From Inhella crocodyli (GTDB taxonomy: Bacteria > Pseudomonadota > Gammaproteobacteria > Burkholderiales > Burkholderiaceae_C): a DNA stretch of 64,000 nt. Under the pieces are notes generated by a model. The model had not been told where the DNA came from and did no database searches. It worked only from the letters and a program-made list of their open reading frames with translations. The DNA lies in contig NZ_SACM01000005.1 in NCBI RefSeq assembly GCF_004004565.1, forward strand, positions 248,001 to 312,000. Direction: 5' to 3'. This document shows positions 8,398 to 17,368 of the stretch, piece after piece; the stretch's first letter is position 1, and each line of letters begins with the position of its first letter. The translations under genes were made by a program, and so were the position numbers.

Positions 8398-10932
8398 ATG
8401 CCTCTGCTTGCCAACTGGGTCCAAAGCACCCAGGCCCTGTTGCGCCCCGTGCTGGCCACTTACGTCCGCTGGTGGCGCCGCCAATCGCCCGCGCGCCAAG
8501 ACCGCTTCGCCACCTTGGGGCCCTTGGCCTCGGTCCTGCTGTTCCTGATGGCCATCGTGTTGGCCTTCTGGTACCTGCGCAACGAAGAAGTCGAGCGGGA
8601 AACCGAGGCCGTCAAGCGGGACACGGAGATCGCCCAGCAACAAATCCGCCTGCGCCTGATCGAGAACCAGGAACAACTGGCGCGCATGGCCCGCGAGGTG
8701 GTGACCCGACAGATTTCCCCCCAGGAGTTCGCCACGCAGGCCACCGCCTTCGCCCGCGAGCGGCCCGAGGTCACCCACATCACCTGGTTGAGCGCCCACC
8801 GCGACCGGCGGGCCAGCGTCAGCAGCACCGGCTTCCAAGCCAACCACCTGATGGCGCCCGGCACCGGCGACCCGTCCATGCCCATGCTGGGCAACCCGCC
8901 CGACCAGGCCTTCACCCTGGCCAAAGAGCGCCGGCAAACCAGCTACTCCGGCGCCTTCCGCGACGCCATTGGCAGCCTGGTCTTCCAAGTGCACGTGCCG
9001 CTCGTGGACCGCAACGGCTTCGGCGGCGTGCTCATCGCCGAGTACGGCGTCGAGGCCTTGCTGCGCTATTACGTGCCCACCGAGGTCACCACCCGGCACC
9101 CGGTGGCCATGGTGGACGACAACATCCTGCTGGCCACCACCGAAGGGCCGGCCGATCGGCGCCTGGCGCCACGCGCCGTGATCTCGCACGACGTGGCCCT
9201 GGCCCCGGCCTTCAACGGCCTGATGCTGCGCGGCACCGGCTACCGCACGTCCATCGGCCTGATCTCCAACACCCTGTTCTGGATGGTGGTGGCCCTGGCG
9301 GTGCTCACGGTCTGGATGCTGCTGGGCACCTGGCGCCACATGCGGCGGCGCCTGCACATGCAAAACGCCCTGCTGGCGGAGACCAACTTCCGCCGCGCCA
9401 TGGAGAACTCGATGCTCACGGGCATGCGGGCGCTCGACATGGAGTCGCGCATCGCCTATGTGAACCCGTCCTTCTGCGCCATGACCGGCTTCACCGAGGC
9501 CGAGCTCTTGGGCTGCCGCCCGCCCTTCCCTTTCTGGCCCCGCGACCGCTTGGACGAGAACCAGCGACTGCTCGACCAAGAGATGCAGGGCCGCAGCCCC
9601 AGCGGCGGGGTCGAGGTGCGCGTGATGCGCAAAGACGGCTCGATCTTCGACGCCCGCATGTACGTCAGCCCCCTGGTCGACGCCAAGGGCAAGCAAACCG
9701 GCTGGATGACCTCGATGACCAACATCACCGAGGCCAAGCGTGTGCGCGATCAGCTCAGCGCCAGCCACGAGCGCTTCACCACGGTGCTGGAAGGCCTGGA
9801 CGCTGCCGTGTCCGTGGTTTCGGTGCCAGCCCAAGAGCTGCTGTTCGCCAACCGCAGCTACCGCCTTTGGTTCGGCGCCGAAAACGCCGGCCACCTGAGC
9901 CTGGCCCAGGAACCGGTGCGTCCGGCCGAGCTGCAGGGCGACGCCGTCGACGACGCCAGCGGTCTGCCGGCCCAGGAGCTGACCGACGCGCCCGGGGGCA
10001 CGCCCCGCGAGGTGTACGTGGAGGCGGTGGAGCGCTGGTTCGACGTGCGCACGCGCTACCTGCAGTGGACCGACGGCCGCCTGGCGCAAATGCTGATCGC
10101 CACCGACATCACACAACGCCGCGCGGCCGAACAGCAGGCCCAGGTGCAGGCCGACAAAGCCCAGGTGACCAGCCGCCTGATCACCATGGGCGAGATGGCC
10201 TCGTCGGTGGCCCACGAACTGAACCAGCCGCTGACCGCCATCACCAACTACTGCAACGGCATGATCAGCCGGGTCAAGGGCGACAACATCGCCAAAGAAG
10301 ACCTGCTGGCGGCCTTGGAGAAGACCTCCAAGCAGGCGCAGCGCGCCGGCCAGGTCATCCACCGCATCCGCGCCTTCGTCAAGAAGAGCGAGCCGCAACG
10401 CGTGCCCTCGCAGGCCGCCGAGATCGTCGACGACGCGGTGGAACTGGCCTCTTTCGAGCTGCGCCGCCGCAACGTGCAGTTGCACGTGTACGTGGCCCAG
10501 CGCCTGCCCGCCTTGTCGGTCGACCCCATCCTGATCGAGCAGGTCATCCTGAACCTGCTGAAGAACGCCGCCGAGGCCATCGACAACGCCAAGCTGCCGC
10601 CCTCGCGACGCCACGTGGAACTGCGCGTGGTGCCTCGCCACATGCCCGACCAAGGCGGCACCATCGAGTTCGCCGTGACCGACACCGGCCCGGGGCTGCC
10701 CGAGGAGGTGCTGAGCCGCATGTTCGAGGCCTTCTATTCGACGAAGACCGACGGACTGGGCATCGGACTAGGGTTATGCCGGTCTATCGTCGAGTCCCAC
10801 AAGGGCCGCTTGCGTGCCGAGAATCTTTACAATGGCGAGCTTCTCTCGGGCTGCCGCTTCTCGTTCACGATCCCCGTGGACGCCAAGCCCACGGACGCCC
10901 CCGCTCACCCACTGCTGGCCCCCACTCCATGA
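8398..10932 (+). CDS. membrane-bound PAS-domain sensor histidine kinase
   Basis: An 844-residue sensor kinase from the ATG at 8398; an in-frame TTG at 8344 would add 18 residues. Transmembrane helices at about 40-60 and 288-309 flank a periplasmic sensor region of some 225 residues. Two PAS-like domains follow, the first from about 331. The HisKA phosphorylation site is H606 in VAHELNQPL. The ATPase domain carries DTGPGLP and GLGLCRSIVESH. This is the FixL/TodS style of kinase and it overlaps the start of its FixJ-type partner. The signal is unknown. Its position divergent to aceE suggests a link to pyruvate or central carbon metabolism, which is inference. Confidence 0.93.
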   Translation: MPLLANWVQSTQALLRPVLATYVRWWRRQSPARQDRFATLGPLASVLLFLMAIVLAFWYLRNEEVERETEAVKRDTEIAQQQIRLRLIENQEQLARMAREVVTRQISPQEFATQATAFARERPEVTHITWLSAHRDRRASVSSTGFQANHLMAPGTGDPSMPMLGNPPDQAFTLAKERRQTSYSGAFRDAIGSLVFQVHVPLVDRNGFGGVLIAEYGVEALLRYYVPTEVTTRHPVAMVDDNILLATTEGPADRRLAPRAVISHDVALAPAFNGLMLRGTGYRTSIGLISNTLFWMVVALAVLTVWMLLGTWRHMRRRLHMQNALLAETNFRRAMENSMLTGMRALDMESRIAYVNPSFCAMTGFTEAELLGCRPPFPFWPRDRLDENQRLLDQEMQGRSPSGGVEVRVMRKDGSIFDARMYVSPLVDAKGKQTGWMTSMTNITEAKRVRDQLSASHERFTTVLEGLDAAVSVVSVPAQELLFANRSYRLWFGAENAGHLSLAQEPVRPAELQGDAVDDASGLPAQELTDAPGGTPREVYVEAVERWFDVRTRYLQWTDGRLAQMLIATDITQRRAAEQQAQVQADKAQVTSRLITMGEMASSVAHELNQPLTAITNYCNGMISRVKGDNIAKEDLLAALEKTSKQAQRAGQVIHRIRAFVKKSEPQRVPSQAAEIVDDAVELASFELRRRNVQLHVYVAQRLPALSVDPILIEQVILNLLKNAAEAIDNAKLPPSRRHVELRVVPRHMPDQGGTIEFAVTDTGPGLPEEVLSRMFEAFYSTKTDGLGIGLGLCRSIVESHKGRLRAENLYNGELLSGCRFSFTIPVDAKPTDAPAHPLLAPTP

Positions 10933-11555
10933 GCTTGATCCCCAAGAAAGGCAACGTCTTCGTTGTCGATGACGACGAAGCGGTGCGCGATTCGCTGCAA
11001 TGGCTGCTCGAAGGCAAGGACTACCGCGTCAAGTGCTACGACTCGGCCGAGACCTTCCTCGCCCGCTTCGACCCGCGTGAAGTGGCCTGCCTGATCTGCG
11101 ACATCCGCATGGACGGCATGAGCGGCCTGGAATTGCAAGACAAGCTCATCGAGCGCAAGAGCCCGCTGCCCATCGCCTTCATCACCGGCCACGGCGACGT
11201 GCCCATGGCAGTGCAGACGATGAAGAAGGGCGCCATCGACTTCGTCGAGAAGCCTTTCAAAGAGGAGTCGCTGGTGGCCCTGGTCGAAAAGATGCTCGAC
11301 CAAGCCCGCACGGCCTTCGCCAGCCACCAGGAAGCCGCCAGCCGCGACGCCCTGCTCAGCCGCCTGACCACGCGCGAGGCCCAAGTCCTGGAGCGCATCG
11401 TGGCCGGCCGCCTGAACAAGCAGATCGCCGACGACCTGGGCATCAGCATCAAGACCGTGGAAGCGCACCGCGCCAACATCATGGAAAAGCTGAACGCCAA
11501 CACCGTGGCCGACCTGCTGAAGATCGCCCTCGGCGCGCAAACCGCCAAGGCTTGA
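10929..11555 (+). CDS. FixJ/NarL-type response regulator
   Basis: A 208-residue regulator starting at the ATG at 10929, which overlaps the kinase stop (ATGA), so the two are translationally coupled. The N-terminal receiver has the acidic pair at 14-15, phospho-acceptor D58 (CDIRMDG) and the conserved lysine in VEKPF. The C-terminal LuxR-type helix-turn-helix (about 140-200) has LTTREAQVLERI and the KTVEAHRANIMEKL recognition region. It is expected to be phosphorylated by the preceding kinase and to activate or repress transcription. aceE is a plausible target because it is divergent. A terminator follows 14 bp after the stop. Confidence 0.95.
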   Translation: MSLIPKKGNVFVVDDDEAVRDSLQWLLEGKDYRVKCYDSAETFLARFDPREVACLICDIRMDGMSGLELQDKLIERKSPLPIAFITGHGDVPMAVQTMKKGAIDFVEKPFKEESLVALVEKMLDQARTAFASHQEAASRDALLSRLTTREAQVLERIVAGRLNKQIADDLGISIKTVEAHRANIMEKLNANTVADLLKIALGAQTAKA

Positions 11556-11569
11556 TCGCCTGTGTTTTC

Positions 11570-11596
11570 AAAGGCCGCTCCCTGAGCGGCCTTTTT
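11570..11596 (+). terminator. Rho-independent terminator after the two-component operon
   Basis: A 10-bp stem (11570-11579 with 11585-11594), a 5-base loop and a T run form a strong intrinsic terminator. It separates the regulator gene from folD. Confidence 0.93.
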
Positions 11597-11618
11597 CGTT
11601 TCTGAAAGGATGTCCGAC

Positions 11619-12473
11619 ATGCCCGCCCAACTCATCGACGGCAATGCCCTGGCCCAACAACTGCGCGCGAACATGGCCACCGAAGTGGCCGCGCTCAGCG
11701 CCCAGGGCCACCGCCCCGGCTTGACCGTGCTCCTGGTGGGCGAGGACCCGGCCAGCCAGGTCTACGTGCGCAACAAGGTCAAGGCCTGCGAAAGCATCGG
11801 CATGGCCTCCAGCCTGGAGCGCCACCCCGCCGACCTGAGCGAAGCCGCGCTGCTGGCCCGCATCCGCGAACTCAACGCCGATCCGGCGGTGCACGGCATC
11901 CTGGTGCAGTTGCCCCTGCCCAAGCACCTGAACGCCGACCTCGTGATCGAAACCATCGCGCCCGAGAAGGACGTCGACGGCTTCCACGTCGCCAGCGCTG
12001 GCGCGCTGATGGTGGGCCAGCCCGGCTTCAAGCCCTGCACGCCCTACGGCTGCATGAAGATGCTGGAGAGCATCGGCTGCAACCCGCGTGGCAAGCACGC
12101 CGTGGTCATCGGCCGCAGCAACATCGTGGGCAAGCCCATGGCCATGCTGCTGCTGCAGGCCAGCGCCACCGTCACCATCTGCCACAGCGCCACGCCCAAC
12201 CTGGCCGAGATCACCCGCCAGGCCGACATCTTGGTGGCCGCCGTGGGCCGCCCGAAGTTCGTCAGCGCCGACATGGTCAAGCCCGGGGCCGTGGTGCTGG
12301 ACGTGGGCATCAACCGCGACGACGCCGGCAAGCTGTGCGGCGACGTCGATTTCGAGGCGGTGAAGGAAGTCGCTGGCTGGATCACCCCCGTGCCCGGCGG
12401 CGTCGGCCCGATGACCATCACCATGCTGCTGCAGAACACCCTCGAAGCCGCCCAACGCAAGGCCCAAGCCTGA
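11619..12473 (+). CDS. folD: FolD: methylenetetrahydrofolate dehydrogenase/cyclohydrolase
   Basis: A bifunctional cytosolic enzyme interconverting 5,10-methylene- and 10-formyl-tetrahydrofolate with NADP+. I chose the ATG at 11619 (284 residues) because AAAGGA lies 8 bases before it; the in-frame ATG at 11610 has no room for a ribosome binding site. Family features include the [10 protein letters not shown] region with the catalytic lysine, the QLPLPKH segment, the PCTPYG motif, a GRSNIVGKP dinucleotide-binding loop and the terminal PGGVGPMT signature. Length is typical. It is followed 5 bp later by the M3 peptidase gene, probably on the same transcript. Confidence 0.97.
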   Translation: MPAQLIDGNALAQQLRANMATEVAALSAQGHRPGLTVLLVGEDPASQVYVRNKVKACESIGMASSLERHPADLSEAALLARIRELNADPAVHGILVQLPLPKHLNADLVIETIAPEKDVDGFHVASAGALMVGQPGFKPCTPYGCMKMLESIGCNPRGKHAVVIGRSNIVGKPMAMLLLQASATVTICHSATPNLAEITRQADILVAAVGRPKFVSADMVKPGAVVLDVGINRDDAGKLCGDVDFEAVKEVAGWITPVPGGVGPMTITMLLQNTLEAAQRKAQA

Positions 12474-12478
12474 GCCCC

Positions 12479-14494
12479 ATGAGCAACCCCCTCCTTTCCA
12501 GCGCCCACCTCCCCGACTTCGCGGCCATCCGGCCCGAGCACATCCAGCCTGCCATCACCGAGTTGCTGGCCCAGGCCCAGGCGGCGCAAGAGAAGGTCAC
12601 CGACCCCGACTTCCCCGCCGACCTGCACGCCATGGAGCGCGAGCTCGACGTGGCCACCGACGCGCTGGGCCTGGCCTGGGGCGCCATCGGCCACCTCAAC
12701 GCCGTGGCCGACACGCCCGCGCTGCGCGAGGCCTACAACGCCATGCTGCCCGCGGTGAGCGAGTTCTTCAGCGGCCTGGGCAGCGACGAACGCCTGTACG
12801 CCAAGTACAAGGCCGCGCCCATCCCGCACGACCCCGCCGAGCAGCGCGCGCTGAAGCTGGCGCTGCAAGGCTTCGTGCTCGGGGGCGCCGAGCTGCAGGG
12901 CGAGGCCAAGGAGCGCTTTGCCGCCATCCAGACCCGCAGCGCCGAGCTGACCCAGGCCTACAGCGAGCACGTGATGGACGCGACCGACCGCTTCGCCCTG
13001 TTCGTGCCGCCCGAGCGCCTGGCCGGCGTGCCGGAGGACGTGGTGGCCCACGCCAAGGCCCTGGCCGAAGCCGAAGGCCAGCCCGGTCAGTGCAAGCTGA
13101 CCCTGCACTTCCCCAGCTACGGCCCAGTGATGCAGTACGCGCACGACCGCGCCCTGCGCGAACAGCTCTACCGCGCCTACGCCACCCGCGCCAGCGAGCT
13201 GGGCGACCCCGCGCTGGACAACACCGCCCTGATGCACGAGATCGTGGCCCTGCGCCACGAAGAGGCCGCGCTGCTGGGGCACCCGCACTTCGCGTCGGTC
13301 AGCCTCGTGCCCAAGATGGCCGACTCGGCCGAGCAGGTGCTGGCCTTTTTGCGCGACCTGGCCACCAAGGCCCGCCCTTTCGCCGAGAACGACCTGGCCG
13401 CCGTGCGCGCCCACGCCCTCACGCTGGGCTTGCACGACCTGCAAGCCTGGGACCTCTCATACGTGAGCGAATCGCTGAAGGCGGCGCAGTACAGCTACAG
13501 CGAGCAAGAGGTGCGCCAGTACCTGACCCTGCCGCAGGTGCTGGACGGCCTGTTCGCGCTGCTCAAGGACATGTTCGGCCTGACGCTGACGCCCGTCGAA
13601 GCCTCGCAAGCCTCGGTGTGGCACGACAGCGTGCGCCTCTACGCCCTGCACCGCGATGGGCATTTGGTGGGCCACGTCTACCTGGACCTGATCGCCCGCC
13701 CTGGCAAGCGACCCGGGGCGTGGATGGACGACGTGCGCGGCCGCTGGAAGCGCCCCGACACGGGCCACGTGCAAAGCCCGGTGGCGCACCTGGTGTGCAA
13801 CTTCGCGCCCGGCGCCGACGGACAACCGAGCCTGCTGACCCACGACGACGTGACCACCCTGTTCCACGAGTGGGGCCACGGCCTGCACCACCTGCTCACG
13901 CAGGTGACGGTGGGCGGCGTGTCGGGCATCGACGGCGTGGAATGGGACGCCGTCGAGCTGCCCAGCCAGTTCATGGAGAACCTGGCCTGGGAATGGCCCG
14001 TGCTGGCGCGCCTGACGAAGCACGTGAGCACCGGTGAGCCGCTGCCCCGCGCCCTGTTCGACAAGATGCTGGCCGCCAAGAACTTCCAGGCCGGCCTGCA
14101 GACCCTGCGCCAGGTGGAGTTCGCCCTCTTCGACATGCGCCTGCACGCAGAAGGGCCGCAAGACCCGCTGGCCTTGATGCAGGCCGTGCGCGACGAGGTC
14201 TCGGTGTTGCCGCCGCCGGCCTTCAATCGCATGCCCCACAGCTTCAGCCACATCTACGCCGGCGGCTACGCGGCGGGCTATTACAGCTACAAGTGGGCCG
14301 AGGTGCTGAGCGCCGACTGCTGGGCCGCCTTCGAAGAAGAGGGCACGGCCAACCCGGCCACCGGCGCGCGCTTCGTGGCCGAGATCCTGGCCAGGGGCGG
14401 CTCCCGCCCGGCGATGGACAACTTCAAGGCCTTCCGCGGCCGAGAGCCGTCCATCGATGCCCTGTTGCGCCACCAAGGCATGGCCCTCGCCTGA
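12479..14494 (+). CDS. prlC: oligopeptidase A-like M3 metallopeptidase
   Basis: A 671-residue zinc peptidase of family M3, close in length to oligopeptidase A (680). The HEXXH zinc site is HEWGH at 463-467 with a downstream glutamate-bearing segment, and the helical substrate-channel region fills the N-terminal half. It degrades short peptides in the cytosol, including signal-peptide fragments. The start ATG at 12479 lies 5 bp after folD, an arrangement common in Burkholderiales. Confidence 0.93.
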   Translation: MSNPLLSSAHLPDFAAIRPEHIQPAITELLAQAQAAQEKVTDPDFPADLHAMERELDVATDALGLAWGAIGHLNAVADTPALREAYNAMLPAVSEFFSGLGSDERLYAKYKAAPIPHDPAEQRALKLALQGFVLGGAELQGEAKERFAAIQTRSAELTQAYSEHVMDATDRFALFVPPERLAGVPEDVVAHAKALAEAEGQPGQCKLTLHFPSYGPVMQYAHDRALREQLYRAYATRASELGDPALDNTALMHEIVALRHEEAALLGHPHFASVSLVPKMADSAEQVLAFLRDLATKARPFAENDLAAVRAHALTLGLHDLQAWDLSYVSESLKAAQYSYSEQEVRQYLTLPQVLDGLFALLKDMFGLTLTPVEASQASVWHDSVRLYALHRDGHLVGHVYLDLIARPGKRPGAWMDDVRGRWKRPDTGHVQSPVAHLVCNFAPGADGQPSLLTHDDVTTLFHEWGHGLHHLLTQVTVGGVSGIDGVEWDAVELPSQFMENLAWEWPVLARLTKHVSTGEPLPRALFDKMLAAKNFQAGLQTLRQVEFALFDMRLHAEGPQDPLALMQAVRDEVSVLPPPAFNRMPHSFSHIYAGGYAAGYYSYKWAEVLSADCWAAFEEEGTANPATGARFVAEILARGGSRPAMDNFKAFRGREPSIDALLRHQGMALA

Positions 14495-14504
14495 GAATCG
14501 GCCC

Positions 14505-15386
14505 ATGCCTGATGCCCTTGCGCTGAACCACCTCACCAACGCCGACCTGCACTGCCACTCCACCGTCAGCGACGGCGGCTTGGCGCCGGCGGCGGTGGCC
14601 GCGCGCGCCGCGGCCGCCGGCGTTCAGCTGTGGGCCCTGACCGACCACGACGAAATCGGCGGCATCGCCGAGGCCCGGGACGCCGCCCTGCGCCTGGGCA
14701 TGGCCTACCTCACCGGCGTCGAGATCAGCGTCAGCTTTGCCGGCCAGGTGGTGCACATCGTGGGCCTGGGCTTCGACGAGACCCACCCGGCGCTGCGCGA
14801 GGGCCTTCGCTCGACGCGGGGCGGGCGCGAGCCCCGGGCGCGCGAGATGGCCGAAGGGCTGGCCCAAGTGGGCATCCACGGCGCCTTCGAAGGCGCCCTG
14901 ACCTTCGTGGGCAACCCCGAGCTGATTTCGCGCACGCACTTCGCGCGCTGGCTGGTGGAAGCCGGCCACTGCCGCAGCGTGCCCGAGGTGTTCCACAAGT
15001 ACCTGACCGAGGGCAAGCCCGGCTTCGTGCCGCACCGCTGGGCGGCCTTGAGCGACGCGGTGCGCTGGATCCGCGACGCGGGCGGCATGGCCGTCATCGC
15101 CCACCCGGCGCGCTACAAGTTCACCCCCAACGAAGAGCTGGCGCTGCTGACCGACTTCGTGGCCCACGGGGGCCGCGGGCTGGAGGTGGTGACGGGCAGC
15201 CACTCGGCGGCCGAGGCGCTGAAGTACGCCGGCGTGGCCAAAGAGTTCGGCCTGTTGGCCTCGCGCGGCAGCGACTTCCACGCCCCCGAAGAAAGCCGCA
15301 CCGAGCTGGGCACCCTGCCCGACCTGAGCGGCGACCTGGACCCGGTGTGGGTGGCCCTGGCCGACCGCGTGCACTTCCCGCATTGA
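14505..15386 (+). CDS. PHP-domain phosphoesterase, TrpH/RNase AM family
   Basis: A 293-residue PHP metallophosphoesterase. The N-terminal DLHCHS motif supplies metal ligands H16 and H18; LTDHDE, GVEIS and HPARYK follow in family order, and SDFH lies near the C-terminus. Related enzymes (TrpH/YciV) hydrolyse 3',5'-nucleoside bisphosphates and trim RNA 5' ends; substrate is assigned by family only. It begins 10 bp after the peptidase gene and precedes a YciO-family gene, a pairing also seen in E. coli (yciV-yciO). Confidence 0.9.
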   Translation: MPDALALNHLTNADLHCHSTVSDGGLAPAAVAARAAAAGVQLWALTDHDEIGGIAEARDAALRLGMAYLTGVEISVSFAGQVVHIVGLGFDETHPALREGLRSTRGGREPRAREMAEGLAQVGIHGAFEGALTFVGNPELISRTHFARWLVEAGHCRSVPEVFHKYLTEGKPGFVPHRWAALSDAVRWIRDAGGMAVIAHPARYKFTPNEELALLTDFVAHGGRGLEVVTGSHSAAEALKYAGVAKEFGLLASRGSDFHAPEESRTELGTLPDLSGDLDPVWVALADRVHFPH

Positions 15387-15402
15387 CGTTTCCGCACTGA
15401 GC

Positions 15403-16035
15403 ATGTCGGCGCTGTTTTTCGAAGTTCACCCGCAGAACCCGCAGCCCCGCCTGCTCAAGCAGGCGGCGCAGCTGATCCACGCCGGCGGCGTGGCGGCCAT
15501 CCCCACGGACAGCAGCTACGCGCTGGTCTGCCACCTGGACGACAAGGCCGCCGTCGACACCCTGCGTCGCGTGCGCGGGGTCGACGAGAAGCACCACCTC
15601 ACCCTGCTGTGCCGCGACCTGTCGGAATTGGCCAGCTACGCGATGGTGGACAACAAGCAATACCGCCTGCTCAAGAGCGTCACGCCAGGGCCCTACACCT
15701 TCATCCTGCCGGCGACCAAGGAAGTGCCACGCCGCGTCTCGCACCCCAGCCGCCGCACCATCGGCCTGCGCGTGCCCGATTGGCCGGTGACGCAGCAATT
15801 GCTGGAGATCTTGGGGCAGCCGCTGTTGGCCACGACCTTGATCCCGCCGGGCGAAACGGAAGCCTTGAACGATTCGGACGCCATCCGCGAGCGCTTCGGG
15901 CACGCGCTGCAGGCCATCGTGTGCGCAGGCGCCTGCCCCTTGGAGCCCACCACCGTGGTCGACCTGAGCCAGGGCGGGGCCGAAGTGCTGCGCGAGGGCC
16001 GCGGCTCACTGGCCGCGCTGGGCCTCGGCGATTGA
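15403..16035 (+). CDS. yciO: YciO-family (Sua5/YrdC-like) protein
   Basis: A 210-residue YrdC-fold protein. The N-terminal part carries PTDSSYAL, the KHHLTLLCRDL region and the VTPGPYTFIL motif, which resemble the threonylcarbamoyl-AMP synthase fold. The length and the SSYAL variant favour YciO over the essential TsaC/Sua5. It lies 16 bp after the PHP gene on the same strand. Its last 30 bases overlap the 3' end of the convergent glutaredoxin-like gene. Confidence 0.88.
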   Translation: MSALFFEVHPQNPQPRLLKQAAQLIHAGGVAAIPTDSSYALVCHLDDKAAVDTLRRVRGVDEKHHLTLLCRDLSELASYAMVDNKQYRLLKSVTPGPYTFILPATKEVPRRVSHPSRRTIGLRVPDWPVTQQLLEILGQPLLATTLIPPGETEALNDSDAIRERFGHALQAIVCAGACPLEPTTVVDLSQGGAEVLREGRGSLAALGLGD

Positions 16036-16389
16036 CAGCAGGCGGGCGGGGTCCAGGCCCAGCACCGCTTGCCCGTGCAGCACGAAGGTGGGCGTGGCGC
16101 GGGCGCCGGTTTTGGCGAAGCGCTGCCGGCAGCTGGCGTCGTTCTCGACGAAGCACTCTTGGAACGGCACCTGCGCCTCGGTCAGCCAGGCGCGTGCGTG
16201 TGTGCAGTAGCCGCAGCTCACCGAGCTGATCATCTGCAGCTGCCCCGGCTGCAGCGCCGCGCGCAGCTGCGCGGCTTGCTCGGCCGTGCCCGGGGCTTGG
16301 CCCTGCTTGAGCCAGCCCCCCAGCCCAAAGGCCAAGGCCATCGCCAGCACCGCGATGGCCCACTCGGCGCGGCTCAGGCGCTGGCTCAA
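16006..16389 (-). CDS. membrane-anchored glutaredoxin-like protein
   Basis: A 127-residue protein with one N-terminal transmembrane helix (about 8-26) followed by a thioredoxin-fold domain. The redox motif is CGYC at 59-62 and a cis-proline lies in the ATPTFV segment. The topology suggests a periplasmic or membrane-tethered thiol-disulfide protein. It is the last gene of a minus-strand run, 10 bp after the Rid gene, and its 3' end overlaps yciO by 30 bp. The substrate is unknown. Confidence 0.8.
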   Translation of the reverse strand: MSQRLSRAEWAIAVLAMALAFGLGGWLKQGQAPGTAEQAAQLRAALQPGQLQMISSVSCGYCTHARAWLTEAQVPFQECFVENDASCRQRFAKTGARATPTFVLHGQAVLGLDPARLLSIAEAQRGQ

Positions 16390-16399
16390 GGGCGCGGTC

Positions 16400-16756
16400 T
16401 CAGGCCTGCGCGGCGGTGACCAGCACCTCCACGCGCCAGTTCGGTCGGGCCAGCGCGGCCTGCACCGTGGCGCGCGGCGGGGCGAAACCGGGCACCACCC
16501 AGGCGTCCCACACGCGGTTCATGCCGTCGTAGTCGGCCAGGTCGCGCAGGAAGATCTCCACGCGCAGCAGGTGCTGCTTGCTGGAGCCCGCCTCGGCCAG
16601 CAGGCGGTCGACCATGCCCAGCACCTCGGCGGTCTGGGCTTCGATGTCGCCGTCGGCCGTTTGGTCGGCCACCTGGCCTGCGAGGTAGACCACGCCGTTG
16701 TGGATGGCGGCCTCGCTGTAGCGCTTGGCCATGCCGATGCGTTGAACTTCAGCCAT
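16400..16756 (-). CDS. Rid-family (YjgF/YER057c/UK114) protein
   Basis: A 118-residue protein of the Rid family, trimers that hydrolyse reactive enamine/imine intermediates. The conserved arginine is R95 in PPRATV. The acidic residue near the C-terminus that marks true RidA (Glu120 in E. coli) appears to be replaced by Leu112, so this may be one of the Rid subgroups without proven imine deaminase activity. It overlaps the end of plsY by 8 bp and is followed 10 bp later by the glutaredoxin-like gene. Confidence 0.88.
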   Translation of the reverse strand: MAEVQRIGMAKRYSEAAIHNGVVYLAGQVADQTADGDIEAQTAEVLGMVDRLLAEAGSSKQHLLRVEIFLRDLADYDGMNRVWDAWVVPGFAPPRATVQAALARPNWRVEVLVTAAQA

Positions 16757-17363
16757 TCTTCTTTGCTCCGAGTTTGGATTCCGTGCCTGCCAGCAGGCGT
16801 TCGATGTTGGCGCGGTGGCGCCAGACGAGCAGTGCGCCCATCGCGGCCGTGCCCCAGACGATGGGGCCCAGGCCCCAGATCAGCGCTTGGTAGAAGGGCG
16901 CGAAGGCCGCCGCCACCATCGAGGCCAGCGACACGAAGCGCGAGAAGGCCACGATGAGCGCGAAGCTGGCCAGGGTGGCCACGCCCAGCAGCGGGTTCAG
17001 CGCAAACAGCACGCCCGCGGCCGTGGCCACGCCCTTGCCGCCCTGGAACTTGAAGAACACCGGCCACAGGTGGCCGACGAAGGCCGCCAGGCCCACGGCC
17101 ACCGCCGCGTCCACGCCCAAGCCCAGGGGCTGGCCCCACAGGTAAACCGCCAGCACGGGCAGGTAGCCCTTGAGCGCGTCGAACAGCAGGGTGATGAGGG
17201 CGGCGGCCTTGCTGCCGCTGCGCAGCACGTTGGTGGCGCCGGGGTTGCCGCTGCCGTAGGTGCGCGGGTCGGCCAGGCCCATCAGGCGGCTGGTGATGAC
17301 GGCGAACGACAGGGAGCCGATCAGGTAGGCCGCGACCACGGCCAGCACGAGGTGGAGGTTCAT
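16749..17363 (-). CDS. plsY: glycerol-3-phosphate acyltransferase PlsY
   Basis: A 204-residue polytopic inner-membrane enzyme that uses acyl-phosphate to acylate glycerol-3-phosphate, the first step of phospholipid synthesis. Motif 1 (GSGNPGATN) and motif 2 (FKFQGGKGVAT) of the PlsY family are intact, and about five hydrophobic helices are visible. The ATG at 17363 begins the first helix. It lies 5 bp after ybaK and overlaps the Rid gene, so ybaK-plsY-rid-glutaredoxin looks like one operon. Confidence 0.96.
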   Translation of the reverse strand: MNLHLVLAVVAAYLIGSLSFAVITSRLMGLADPRTYGSGNPGATNVLRSGSKAAALITLLFDALKGYLPVLAVYLWGQPLGLGVDAAVAVGLAAFVGHLWPVFFKFQGGKGVATAAGVLFALNPLLGVATLASFALIVAFSRFVSLASMVAAAFAPFYQALIWGLGPIVWGTAAMGALLVWRHRANIERLLAGTESKLGAKKNG

Positions 17364-17368
17364 GCCCG

